Positions 47,219 to 58,950 of a DNA stretch of 64,000 nucleotides are shown here, piece after piece. Under the pieces are notes generated by a model. That model was not told where the DNA came from. It worked only from the letters and a program-made list of their open reading frames with translations, and ran no database searches. How positions within the stretch are numbered: the first letter of the stretch is position 1; every line of letters begins with the position of its first letter. Source of the DNA: Multifurca ochricompacta (lineage: Eukaryota > Basidiomycota > Agaricomycetes > Russulales > Russulaceae); assembly GCA_022496185.1 (NCBI GenBank), contig WTXG01000035.1, positions 62,001 through 126,000 on the forward strand, given 5' to 3'. The position numbers and the translations under genes are program-made.

Positions 47219-48474
47219 ATGCATACACCCAAATTTCTTTATGCCGCTGGATCCAATGGCAGAGGACAGCTCGCCATTGGAAGTTTTCAAGATGCACACA
47301 CTTTCACCCCTTGCATATTCGCCGGTTGTGAACGTGGCGAATTACCTCCAGAAACATCATCTATCATTGCTATTGTGGGCGGCGGGAATCACACTATTGC
47401 ACTGCTTTCTCAGATTTTCGATAAGACTGGGTCAATAGAAGTTTGGGGCTGCGGAGATGACACGAAGGGCCAGTTGGGCCGCCGAGCATATCATCAGATG
47501 ACGGACTGCGCCATTTTTAAACGTCTTACTCTGCCTTTGGAAGAGCAATCTCTCTACGGTTATACAATTTCAAAGGTGGCAGCATGTTGGGAAACCAGCT
47601 TCTTTGCCCTCACCAAAGAGGGTCAACACGATTTACTCATTCCATGGGTGGCGATGACTTCGGTGATCTCGGCATCGGTGGTCTGACGATAAGCAACTCC
47701 GTACCCTTTCACGTCGTCGATTTTTCTCACATCGTGGGTTCTACCCCGCATCGCATATCTATCGTTGACATCACTGCCGGTCCACATCATGTCATCGTCT
47801 TACTACATGCAGGCAACAAGCAATACATCACAGGTTGGGGCACAGCTCGTCACGGCCAACTCGGACCCCTTCTTGCACCTTCGGGGCGTGCATTATCGTT
47901 TTCTCCCTCGCCCATCGCAATAGACCTTCCTGTTGATCTACAGCTCGATCCTGTGCTCGCCGTGCGCGCGGGCAATCAACATTCGCTGTTTTTGCATGCA
48001 TCCGGGCGCGTTTCTGCCCTTGGATCGGACGCGAAAAGCCAACTGCGTGGCCTTGGTACTGCCAAAGATGTGCGGGCGATAGACTGCTCGTGGAACAGCA
48101 GTTACCTCCAAACACCTACTGGACTTTTCTCGGCTGGTGCAAACGCGCGCGGCCAGCTCGGCCGAGAAGACGCATCGTTAGAAATACCCTTGGGAGTCGT
48201 GAATGTTCCCGAAAATGCGGAAGTGCTGAATTTCGTGTGTGGCAGCGAACATGTACTCAGCGTGCTCAAGTCTGACCGGGGAACAGAAGTGTGGGGGTGG
48301 GGATGGAATGAGCATGGGAACTTGGGGACTGGGCGATCGGACGACATAAAGGTGCCTGTCAAGGTCTTGCCCCCAGCGTCTCCAGAACCCAGAGAGGAAA
48401 TGGGACACCCAGTAGGCGCTTGGGCTGGGTGTGGGACAAGTTGGATCGCCATATCTCATCGAGGCTTGCCCTAG
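47219..48474 (+). CDS. RCC1-repeat (beta-propeller) protein
   Basis: Regulator-of-chromosome-condensation-like propeller. The ATG at 47219 opens MHTPKFLYAAGSNGRGQLAI, and the first blade is already recognisable as AAGSNGRGQL. Further RCC1 units are WGCGDDTKGQLG, FGDLGIGG, GWGTARHGQLG, ALGSDAKSQLRGLG, SAGANARGQLG and WGWGWNEHGNLGTG, giving about seven blades in about 415 residues with the usual Gly/His pattern (AGNQHSLFL, CGSEHVLSV). It resembles fungal ATS1-like proteins more than a nuclear RanGEF, because no nuclear localisation signal is evident. There are no introns. The frame breaks once at about 47639-47643: the upstream frame reads ALTKEGQHDLLI and the downstream one SMGGDDFGDLGIGG, so one base appears to be missing. 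The stop is at 48472-48474. Confidence 0.85.
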
Positions 48475-48910
48475 TTGTTGCAATTCACTGCGGAAACGAG
48501 CAATTGTGGGAAGGCACTGCATAGCGGACGCGAAAGGCATTCCCAATGTGCTGGTATATGCTGGTAGACGTAATTCACATAGCCGTCTAGAGCCAGCAGC
48601 TCTCCCAATGATACTGAGGAGTTCCCGAGTTCGCAGCTCACCGTAACGCACGTTTCCTTGTCTTTGCCTTTCGTAGGTCCCCCTGGTAGGAGCCCAGTAG
48701 AATTTCCGGTTACAAGGACAAATTCCCTGAACTCGTGAGCGTGGCCGTTGGAAAGAGCCAGCAGCCGATAAATTGTCCCAATTCAGAAAGCTGTCCAAGA
48801 AACACGGAAGCAAGAAGAGTGAAAGCCTGTGAACTCTGGGTCTTGGACATGTGAGGTATAATGAACTCGTGAATGGAACTGAATACAGCAGCGGGAAAGA
48901 CTTGTCTCAT
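48475..48910 (-). CDS. possible small hypothetical gene
   Basis: Low-confidence call. A minus-strand frame from the ATG at 48910 opens MRQVFPAAVFSSIHEFIIPH and continues 66 codons to about 48710. A candidate intron there (GTAACC donor, CTACCAG acceptor) would join it to a second open stretch, GTYERQRQGNVRYGELRTRE, then ELLSIIGRAAGSRRLCELRL (about 48540-48650). The composition looks protein-like, with a hydrophobic and helical N-terminal part. I recognise no family, and the 3' end would run into the antisense of the RCC1 gene. It could be chance or an orphan gene. Confidence 0.25.
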
Positions 48911-49906
48911 GGGCGCACACACCCCAAACTCAACTACTTAAATGTCAGATGATCCGCTTCCAAGTTCTGGTCTGGTGGAAAGGACTGTATTATCTCCAGT
49001 GATTAGTGATTAAATTGAATTTGAAGTGATCAACGCGGGATGATCGATACCGTCGTCCCACAGTTCAAGTGTACCACAACCACACTCCGATAATCCCAAT
49101 AATAATACGAAACAGGGTATGGACGATCGCGGTACCATTTTTGAATCTGAGTCTGAGTCTGAGTCACTTCATTTCGCTCGCCTGCCTCGCTATTCAACAT
49201 GAATACGACGACACACAAATTTCTTTTGCCCCTACATTTGGGGAGTCGCCAACTCACTCACGGAGCCCGGACACGGAACACGGAACTAAACAAGCAAGGT
49301 ATAATTATCGCTCCGAATCCCGCATCAATTACATAAGCAATACCGACGACAACGACGGTTCATTTAATTCATTCTATTTTTTGCTCTGCTCCTTCAGTTG
49401 GCTGGTCTAGTCCTTGCCAACGGGTCCAGACAATGTCAGATGTCAAGGCATCAAGACATCAAGACCAAAAAATCTATTTTTAAAACACAATCTCGTTTCG
49501 TTTTGATTGCGCGACTATTTTTCCCAAGGCAAGGGTATTTGTAGAGCTTAGAATGGTTCAGCTGGATTCATCTTATTCTACTTTTTCGTGGTCCCGTCTG
49601 GAGCCGTGGAGCCACATACAAACAGGAGTAAGCGCCTTATAGGACACAACTCGGCGACCTTGCGCTATTGGTCAGCGGATTCAAACTCACCATCTCTTTT
49701 TTCTTGCTTTTCTGTATGTCCGTCTCTGGATTACGGGTGGGGGATCTTCAGGCCCTCAGGCGCGCGAGACCGTGGGGGTGGTAGCGGCGTTAAGCCTTTT
49801 CAATGACCTAAACTGTATTCAATTACTTGCCAAAATATATCTACTCGCGATGTGACTCTTCCTCGACAGTCCAGTCCTCCCCGAGATAGTCTCTACCTTC
49901 CTACTG
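48911..49906. other. intergenic region, no gene supported
   Basis: One kilobase upstream of the second DUF6534 gene. It includes a TCTGAGTCTGAG repeat at 49145-49166. Short frames only. Confidence 0.4.
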
Positions 49907-51641
49907 ATGTCTTCCTCCAACTCGACCTTGGGAGATGCTGTCATTCCGAGTAATATCCTTACCTTGTGAGTGTTTCTAACTAGTCTCACACCCTGGATAC
50001 CTTCACTGAAGACGCATGCTGTTGTTGTTGCTGTGTCGTTCGTTATTAGGGTTGGACCCCTAGTACGTCTAGAATAACCAACTGCCTACGCTACCTGATC
50101 TGATTGATGGCCTTGCCTGTAAAAGCTCTTAGGCAACCTTGCGGGCTGGCTCTTATTTGGGGTTTTGACTATGCAGCTCTGTGCGTGCACAACATACCCT
50201 TTCTTACCTCAGTCATTGACGTCGATTGCAGATGTATATTATCTCGCTTTTCGGAAGGACCGTATATGGATTAATTGCCTCGGTAAGTTGCTGCTCTCCT
50301 ATGCCCGTGACTGTTGTGACTACGTCAATAACACAGTGTATGGCCTTTATATCCTTGACATCATCCAGACCGTATTTTGCACCGATATTGTGTGGAGTGT
50401 TGTATGTTCAGGATGGGGCAAGCCGAGGGCTCTGAGGCATCCTAACTGGGGTTTCTGGGGGGCACCCATCATTAGCGGTATCAGTACGTGCTACTGCTAC
50501 AAGTCCATCTGGCTGTCTGATCATGGGCTTGCAGTTTCCTCCACGGTACAAATTTTCTTTGCATGGCGGGTGTGGGCGCTGGGAAATAACGGGTTCTGGA
50601 AGACAGTTGTGTGGTCATCAGCTTAGTGTGTATCAAGCGCCTTGGTTGTCCTCTCTCCGAGTCGTTGACATCCCTTTCCACCCTTTAGACTGCCATGGTT
50701 CAGGGACTTGCGGCTATTTCTGCGGGATTCAAGGTATGTTCAGCCTTAATACTCGCTGCCCTTCCGGCTTAAGAGTCATGGCCTTTCAGGTTGCAACCTC
50801 AAGCAGTCTCAAGAGAGTCCACGAAATCAATGTTCTGATTTACGTAAGTGCACCTTTCTTCACCAGTGTTAGGAGTCCTTTTTCAACGGGTAACCAGATA
50901 TGGCTCACTGGGAGTGTAGTCACCGACGTTCTGATAGCTAGCAGCATGGTCTACCTTGTGCGTACTATTCTTGTCCTAGTTAGCGGCAACGACGAGGATT
51001 CTGAAGCGGTATCTCCAGTTGATTGCGGCAAAGAAAAAGACTACGTGGAGCAGATCGACAAACAGAAAGATCACGAAGCTAATCCGTAACACCGTCGAGA
51101 CAGGCGTGGTGCCTGCCGTCGCCGCATCTATGGATCTACTCCTCTATGTGCGCTACAATCACAGTTACCTCCACGCCGCATTGTAAGCCAACACTCCCTG
51201 CTCTCAGCCCTCCCCCTTAGCCCAGCCCCTCCTTCCTTCACGCTGTCACTTACCTAAAAAAAATACCGTGCAGTACGATCGTGTTGTCAAAGATATACAA
51301 CAACGCCCTCATGGCGTCCCTCAACTCACGCGCAGGGGTATACGAGCGCGACCCGGGACCTCGTTCGCCCAACTCTGGGCCGCATCCTTCGGTGCCTTGC
51401 TCCACGGTCCAATTCGGGCGATGACGTCAGGGGGGGTCACGGATGGTACGTATGACCCAGAGTGTGGGAAGTGTGGGACGGTCTCGCAGGATGCCATGGC
51501 GGTGAGGCGACTCTTCCCTCCCCTCTGACCTTTTTTGATGGGAGAACAATCCCATACTTAATGTGCGTGGCACAGACATTCGTCATGAAGACCGAGTCTT
51601 CAAATGAAGATGTTTTGCCAAACAACCTTGAGGCGGCCTAA
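49907..51641 (+). CDS. DUF6534 multi-pass membrane protein
   Basis: Second and clearer member of the DUF6534 family in this window; function unknown. The ATG at 49907 opens MSSSNSTLGDAVIPSNILTL. Small exons follow in phase: GNLAGWLLFGVLTMQL (about 50131-50181), YYLAFRKDRIWI, then GLYILDIIQTVFCTDIVWSV and NWGFWGAPIISGI. Next come VQIFFAWRVWALGNN (about 50545-50590), TAMVQGLAAISAGFK, VATSSSLKRVHEINVLIY, and the diagnostic IWLTGSVVTDVLIASSMVYL (about 50899-50960). The conserved domain ends with TIVLSKIYNNALMASLNSRA (about 51274-51340). A hydrophilic tail ends NNLEAA with stop TAA at 51639-51641. Seven helices fit a receptor-like topology, but no ligand or partner is known. About ten short introns; splice phases agree where checked. 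Confidence 0.85.
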
Positions 51642-53669
51642 ACGGTAGGGGGAGATGCACGAAGGGGCTTTCAATTCGGTGGCAAGCTAGGGGGTCGTCC
51701 CTTCTCCTGGAGTGTAGGATCTTCGTGTCCGCTCCACTCCTCCAAGACAGTTTTGCCACGGAAGACTGAAGATGTGGTGAGAAGGGAGTATGTTCATTGT
51801 GAAGGAGCGGGTGGGTTCAAGTGCGAAAGGGAATACAATTAAAGAATCTGGGCGTATTCGTTGGTATTTTCACTGTATTATATGCATGTGGTTAATTGCT
51901 TTCCTTTAAACGTATATCTATGGCTAGCTTTACTTACAAATGAAATGTGCTCATCAAAATAAATATCAAATCAATATATATCGTTCAATCTGTGCGATGT
52001 AGGTGTAAAAAAGAGAGGCGGTTCGAATTTCCCCTTCGGAAGGACGATGGAGGGAAGTTTGGAACCATCATAAGCGACGCAAATGGGTCCGCCGAGGCCA
52101 AAGTCACTGCATCCGCCTGGAAAGCGAGAAAGATATTTTATAATGAGTAGGATGAGAAAGAGGCTCGAGGTTGTGTCGTGTGCGAGGTCGGTGATACCAC
52201 TCCCGTGAAGAGAGCGAGGTGATGATCGGATTGACAAAATATACAAACCCGTTCGTCCTACGGGGTGCATCTAAGATAGATGGGGGACACAACCTAGTTG
52301 TCAAGTAAAAAGAGATCGCTTTCCCCGAGTGGTATATTCGCCTTGGCGTTCTGTACAATTTTGTCAGTGGCAGTAGTGGGAGAGGTGTTCATTTGTGATC
52401 GTGATGAACAGCCGGGATGTAGAATGATCGATGAGGCCCACTCCCTGGGGATCGACCAGCGTTTCGATGCCAATAAGCGGAAAGTCATCGGGCGAGGGTC
52501 CTCCTACTCACACTTGATAGCTGTGAGATGTTTATTGATCGAATCGGGGGATGGTATGGAATGGCTTGGCATCTGCGCAAGAATTACGGACCCTGGTGAA
52601 GGGGAGTGGGATCGGCGGACCTAAGAATAAAAGTGAAACTGATGGCCAGGGTTTCAAACTGTTGGCTTGGGAGACGATGGGAGGAGCTGTACTCCGTGCA
52701 GCGCCGACACATCACTATGTTTTTGCCGGTTTAAATGATCTTTGTCAACCTTAGGCATTTGTGAAGACGTCCAGATCTGGCCTCCAATTTGCACGCAGAG
52801 CGCATAGGCCAGCTGGATATGGGCCTCTGCAGAATGTGCACGAAGAACCATCAGTTGTGGATTGTAACCTGTGCCCAACTTGATCATACAGGATGTAGCG
52901 AGCTAAAAACGCGTAGCTCAGTCATCGGGATAGAAAGACCGTAAGATCCACAGATCCCACCACGCCACCACCATCTCTGCTCGAGCTAGCTGGACTTTGA
53001 ACCTCGCCTCGCAGACATTGTAGTGAGTCTCTATACAAAAACCAGTAGCCAATTGTTACGGTCGGTAGGCTGTATCGCGTGCGAGATCGGGGAATCGGGT
53101 TTGGGGGTTCCAAGGGAAATGTTCAGTGATTCAGCCGCCTGGTGTCGTTCGCGGGACAACCCAGGGAAAACGGGAAAGCGCAGGTTCGATTGAATACCGA
53201 GTTTACAAGAACTCAAGTCTAAAGCTGTCTAGTTGTATACTAGGAACGCTCGTGAAGCAAGTACCTTTACCTAAAGGGGTAGTGAGATAACTACAGTAGT
53301 TATACGTGATCTAAGTGCTCACTGGCAATACCTGTATCATCCTTGACTCTAAATCTTTAGGTGCATCCCCACTTTGCTCTTTTTATTCATAATTACCTCA
53401 GACTAAGTGCATCTCCTACAGTCTATTAGAGTATGCTGGGCCTGTGTCCTAGTACCGGCAAACCGGTCCGTCTCAGCAGGTAAAGCAGCGCGATGCGATC
53501 ACCTCATAGTTCATAGTTCTAGTCTCTCTCGTTATGGTGTCACAAGTCGGCGACGGAAGTAGACGTGGGGGAAAACGAAAATGCCAACTGAAATCCGAGC
53601 AGCATTCAGGACTCTGTTCCCTCCATTTTCTTTCTACGCCACGAACAGCGCACCAGGTGGAAATCCAGG
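51642..53669. other. intergenic region with unassigned minus-strand ORF fragments
   Basis: Two kilobases with no confident gene. Several minus-strand stretches look more like protein than chance: ATDKIVQNAKANIPLGESDL (about 52300-52370), VLRAHSAEAHIQLAYALCVQ (about 52780-52850) and YNVCEARFKVQLARAEMVVA (about 52960-53020). They are separated by stops and no consistent splice path was found. They may be a decayed gene or an unrecognised multi-exon gene. A low-complexity AT-rich block lies at 51840-51990. Confidence 0.3.
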
Positions 53670-56600
53670 ATGTCCAGGACTGAGGTTTCCTCATCTCAAA
53701 CTGGCACGTCTACAGACACAACGGGTGGGATTCTGTCGGATTCCATCTCTCATACGTCAGAATTGGTACATGCCGTCTGGGATTTCATACGCCCACAGCC
53801 ATGGGTTATCAATAACATTCGCTCAAGGAAGTCACAAAGGATTCTCTTCCGTTCATGGCTCGCAGGATGGGCAGCAATTATCTTTATACTGCCCGGAAAT
53901 TCGCTCAGGACATTGGGGAATCTGTACGTGAACCCGCAAACTTCGTTTTCACTTCCTTGCGTTGACAATGTAATTGCGTCTTTAGCGCCTGTTTTGGGAT
54001 GCTCTTTTCCGCATTCATCCCTCCGATGTTTCCCGTGCAAATATATTAGTCGTAAGTGCTAGTTCTCGAAATCCTGCAACAATCTTACTCAGCCTTGCCT
54101 AACCGCAGATCGTCATTCAATCGTTGCTCGGACTGCTGGCTGGTTGGGGAATTGGCTCGGCTGGGATGAGGGCAGCTCTTGCTGTGCGCTCTCATCTCCT
54201 TATCGAGTCTACTTTGGAAAAAGCAGGAAATTAGTCCGTCACTTTAAGAGCCCCATGGAAAATCCGTTTTGATTCACATATACTCCAGCTCCCAAACTTC
54301 TGTAAACCTGGATCAAGTTTCTTTAATTGAAGTCTTTCGAGGTGACTTTCTGGACGTTAGGTCAGGTCGTGTTCCCAGCAGGCGTGTTATTCTGTCTGAC
54401 CATCCCTCTAGATCTTCAGTTATGTTTGGAATCTTCATGGGCTTTGGTGCTATGTATTTGCCTTTGTTCGCGCATACTGCGCGCCGTTGGTATTCTTCTC
54501 CCTCTTTGGTATCATTTCCCTTGACGTCTTCTGCGTACGTGTCTACCCCCAGCTTCACTGATAGATAACCTCATCTTATTTCCTCAGTGTCTAGGCCCTC
54601 TTTACCCTTTTGGGAATTACAAAATCCTAAACGGCGTTCTCATCACCTCGTCTGGATATTGTGTCATTGCGCTCCTCTGTTGCTTTGTCTTCTTCCCCGA
54701 GACGGTCAACCAAGCATACCTGGTTTGATATCCACAATTCTCGGAAAAGTCAAGGAAATGCTTTCGTCCCAAGATGAATTACTATCACCAAAACCTGGCG
54801 ATTTTGGACCGGGGTGTCCAAAATTGAAGGCGCTTACGGAGGCCCGCACTATCCTTTTGACGATGTATCAGAACCGTGCATATTTACCTTTTCATCTCCC
54901 TTGAGCTGGTATTAATGGACTTGCTTTTTAGTGACGGGGTTCGAAATTTACCTCAAAAGCGAGTTCAGCGTTGGTCACTGGAGTGGTGATGACGTCTTCG
55001 GCCTCGCAGATCCACTTCTAGCAGTTGTCGCGCGTATAAGTATGCACTAATACTTAACCCGAGGCCGTCCGCCCTAAATTTGACGCAGGTGGTTTGTCAA
55101 GTTTTGTCAAGCACCTCCGTGATCTGCCCTCTCCGCCTGAAGCGTTCGCGTATATGCCAGCGCCTGCTACAGTTTCCTCTGACACAAACCTTCTGCATCA
55201 CGTTTTCAACCCGGACATGACACGCGAATCTATCTTGAAAGTCACGCTTATAGAGGCACTCCCGCACGTGCGTGAAGCGACGGCTGAGCTCCGTGCCGCA
55301 ACTATTGAAGGGTAGCAGCCACCCAAGCGCTGATTGATGCAGTCAACAGCAACCGGCTTTTCTCGCGCTCTGGGTCTATAGCACCACTCGAAGAACGTCT
55401 TGACACTGCTACCAATAATCTCCGTGCTGCGCTGGACAATTTCAAGGAACAGGGGACTGATGCCGTCTTGCGCGCTTATGGACACAAACCTAGGGCGGAT
55501 ATCCCACTTAGAAGCCTTTATATTGGATATGTGTTCAGCTCAACAGCGGTAATAATTGGGGAGGTCGTTCTCTCACTTGTTCGAACGGTGGCTGAGACAA
55601 GCGCTCGAAGTCAAAGAGTTCGTCTTTGGGCACCCTCAAGTTTGAGGTATGTCGTAAATGCGCTGCTGAAGGGTCGCCGCAAGAACGAAGAAGATATTTT
55701 CGGTGAGGAGGAGAGGAACGAGACGTATGTGGATGAAGAAGATATACGGGAAAAAAAATATCGTGAGTATTCTGTCTTTTGCCGTCGCTCATTGGGATAC
55801 ACTAGCACATAGACTTGGACCCAGATAGCCACCCGCCAAGTAACCTATTCCAGAGGTTCATGACTCGGCTACATCATTCTTACAATGGGCGAGGACAGTA
55901 GAAGCTATTGTGCGTCTTAATTTCCCATCACTTTCTTGCAAGGATGCTAAATACGATGACTGGAAGTTTGTGTTCCGATATGCAGTCCTCACTATCCTGA
56001 TCTGGCTCCCCTCTGTGATGAAGAGTACCTCTCGTACGCGCTGTTTGGTGTTCCATTTGTTAGTTTGAAGATTGACGGGGGGCAGATTTCTTTTACGTCA
56101 ATAAGGGCATTTGGTTGGCTGCTCTTATTGAGCTCATCAATTATCTGTTCGCTGAACCCGTCTCAGGGCCCTGATTATGGCCCAGACCACATTGACAGTC
56201 TATGCAGGCGACCAATTATACCAGTGAGTGCTTCCAGGACACTGGGTCTCAGGTTCTCATGCACCTCATACAGCTACATGATTCGACTCGCGGGCACCTT
56301 CCTAGGGCTCGTCACAGCCCTGCTCATCTGGTATACCGGTAGGTGTATCTGCATCGGGAATTCACGGCGTCATTCATTTAAGGATTCAGGTAATGGCAGC
56401 GGAAATGGCAGCCCATACGGGCTTGCCGCCAGCTATGCCGTGTTCCTTCTACCTGTCACGTTTATAAGATTGTTCGCCCCACCGAAGTATCTGCAAGGGG
56501 TTATGTTAGGCTGCGTGGGTATTTAGCATCATTTAGTGTGCACCTCGCTCACTCCAGATTAGTTCACAACAAGCATCATCACAGGATACTCATGGGCTGA

Positions 56601-57752
56601 TGGTCACTTGCCAGTACTTTCTGATCCCGGCATTGGCTGGCCCGCCTCGTGGCGTCGGTGGACTCTTGCCATGATCGGTGTGTGGCCCTTCTGTTCTTCC
56701 GTCTATTTCTCATCAAATGTTACAGGATGTGGGGCATCTTTCATCATGATGATGCTTCCGCCGATGTCGGGTCGCCAAGCCGTGCGCCTGCGCGCAGCTA
56801 CGTCGATTAATGCGCTTAGCCATGTCTATACTTCGCTTATTTCTGCATGGATAACGGAGGGTAACGAGGGCAAGGATGTTCCGTTCACATCAACTAGCTG
56901 GGTGAAGGCGTTCAGGGAACGGCTAATTGCTGTCACGCTCCAGATTCAAGCAGGGAAGCAGCAATGATGCTTGCATCCTGGGAAGGAGGAATTCGTGGGC
57001 GTTGGCCACAGGAGGAGTATTCTAAGTTAACGGAGGTTCAAGAGGAGATGATCGGGGTGCTAGCTCAGGTGTGTGGTACTGGCACTGAAGAGGTATAACA
57101 TAGCATACTGATTGTAGAAATCTATCACCCGCAGCTCGGTGGAGCACTTTGGAAGCTGGATACCAAGTGGCGATTATCGCTACTAGGTCACACCAAAGTG
57201 GTTGACCCCAACTTCGTACGTCGTTCTCACGCCAAACTGCTATGTAAGGCCTTACCCTATTCAAGATTGCCGACATCGTGTCCGTTTTCTCGTCAGTGTC
57301 ACAGTCTCTCAGAACTGGCGAACCCATGCATACCGTGCTTCCTCAAACGTTATTGGATCGCCTGCTCCTCCATCATCAAGCTGGGTGGGCTGTAGCTCCC
57401 GATTGTGACAAGCATAACGTGATCCGCCCAGAGGAGATGCAATCACTTAATCACATGTTTTATACCTCGGCGGTTATTGCCGTTTACCAGTTGATGGAGG
57501 TGCGTATTTTCTCGTGGTGCATTTACACTGCGATGAACGATTCAATAATGGGCCTTTGTTTAGTGCTTGGACGAACTCCAAGCTATAACACGCAGACTTT
57601 GTGGGGAGGTGCCACTCCGCGGCTTCGAGCAATGGAAGTTCCTGCATAAATCATGTCGCGGAACCGGGCTGAACATCCTCTCGCCAACGGATACTGTTGT
57701 GGAGCGAGAACCTTTTATTGTGAATGAAAAGAGTGATGGGGATGGTGCTTAG
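53670..57752 (+). CDS. FUSC / ArAE-2-like membrane transporter (fungal DUF2421-type)
   Basis: Large protein with two membrane modules, resembling fungal aromatic-acid-exporter/brefeldin-sensitivity proteins. The ATG at 53670 opens MSRTEVSSSQTGTSTDTTGG, then AVWDFIRPQPWVINNIRSRK. N-terminal helices include AAIIFILPGNSLRTLGN, CFGMLFSAFIPPMFPVQI, QSLLGLLAGWGIGSAGMRAA and VFAFVRAYCAPLVFFSLFGI. A central soluble part has GGLSSFVKHLRDLPSPPEAF and ALPHVREATAELRAATIEG. The C-terminal module includes MIRLAGTFLGLVTALLIWYT (about 56278-56340), YGLAASYAVFLLPVTFIRL and GWPASWRRWTLAMIG. It ends with helical AITRRLCGEVPLRGFEQW and EREPFIVNEKSDGDGA, stop at 57750-57752. At least two one-base gaps are needed, near 54446 (GFG then CYVFAF) and 54050. 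The substrate is unknown. Around 20 short introns; borders are approximate. Confidence 0.78.
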
Positions 57753-58239
57753 AGGTCTTGTTGGTGCTGGTGTCTACTTTTACGAATCAGGGTTAGACTC
57801 TATCGTCTGGGTGTCTGGGATCAATCCATAGAAATGTAATTCTTTGTCTTAAAAACTGAACGAGTATTTTGTATACTGGTGAGAATTGTCTCAACTATTT
57901 TTTTTTTATAAAAAAAAACGAATCTATTTATGCGCTTGCAGGACCTTTCCAAATTGTGCAGCTACATCCGGTACAATGTAACTAATGAGGTGTGAACAGA
58001 CCAGAGGTGGTGGGAGGGCATCCTGTGTAAAAACTCTGCAGGGAAAATGTGGAACAGGCATGGTGCAGGCTTGTACTTAGATACTACAATACTACTATCT
58101 ATCTCACCTTGTTAGATGCGGAGGCCTAGATGCAGTCGATAATGCAATAGCAACTGCCTTATTATAGCAGCTAATCTCATGCAATCTTAGATGTATATTC
58201 CAATTTCTAGTTCACAGATGTTATTCTAAGTTTCCAGGC
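57753..58239. other. intergenic spacer next to retroelement
   Basis: 3' flank of the transporter gene, with T and A runs at 57898-57919, running into the retroelement. It contains a short CTACTATCTATCTCACC-like AT-rich block near 58090. The element's 3' LTR could not be delimited here. Confidence 0.35.
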
Positions 58240-58950
58240 TCAACAGATGTTATTATACCTCCAATGAACATCCATCTTCGCGAATAGGGTGCTACCGCGG
58301 ACATGATCTATGAGTTCTGGAATAAGGGGAGCGTCCGAGTCCGGTTCTAGTTCAATTTTGTGGTCCCAGGGCCATTCTGCCAGGAAACGTTGTGCCTCCT
58401 GATCGCTAAAGACCTTCTGATGTTGATGGTATTCTTGTGGTACGACCTGATTCCAGGATCGTTCCGTGTTGTCTTTCGTCTTAATGGCTAATTCTTGAGT
58501 AATGTTTAGGCATTTTACCCGCTCGTCTGGTAGGCGGAACATGATTGACTGTGTGAGGCGTCCGTGTAACCAATCTCTGTGAGGATTATTGGCTGCGAAC
58601 CACGGGTATTCCGAGATCATGTCATCGGTTCCAATTGACGCTATGTAGAAGCGATGTTGCTGTGTTTCTCCAGCCGTGGTAACCAGTAGATCCACACATT
58701 GGTCGATGGTTCGAGTGGCGTTCGGAGAACCATCTGGGTTTTGTAAATGTTTGGGAATGGTGAGTTGTTTTGTGGGGAGTCTGTGATTAATGACTGTGTG
58801 ATAACTGATGGAAATTTCTGTAGCACCACTGTCAATAAGTGTTTCTATGTTGGCCTTCTTGTTCACTCCATGTAAAGGGACAGATATTTTCGAGGTGATC
58901 TGAATACATGGTATGAAACTAACGCTCGAATCGAGTGAAGGCTGTGCCAT
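58240..58950 (-). mobile_element. retroelement protease region with truncated reverse transcriptase
   Basis: Frame of 236 residues in the same register as gag and directly after its stop. It opens MAQPSLDSSVSF and contains the retropepsin motif IDSGATEISI at about 58815-58845, followed by the protease fold (ISEYPWFAANNPHRDWLHG). The sequence then reads FLAEWPWDHKIELEPDSDAP, which normally leads into the reverse transcriptase. Here it jumps straight to LIPELIDHVRGSTLFAKMDV and stops after WRYNNIC. The RT fingers region is therefore missing and the RT catalytic YxDD part, RNase H and integrase are absent. The element cannot move on its own. It is Ty3/gypsy-like by protease and linker style. Confidence 0.85.

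Noticed and set aside
49907..51641. The two DUF6534 genes as a tandem cluster or duplication
   Set aside because: They are 20 kb apart on opposite strands and their aligned blocks differ strongly. They are ordinary members of an expanded family.
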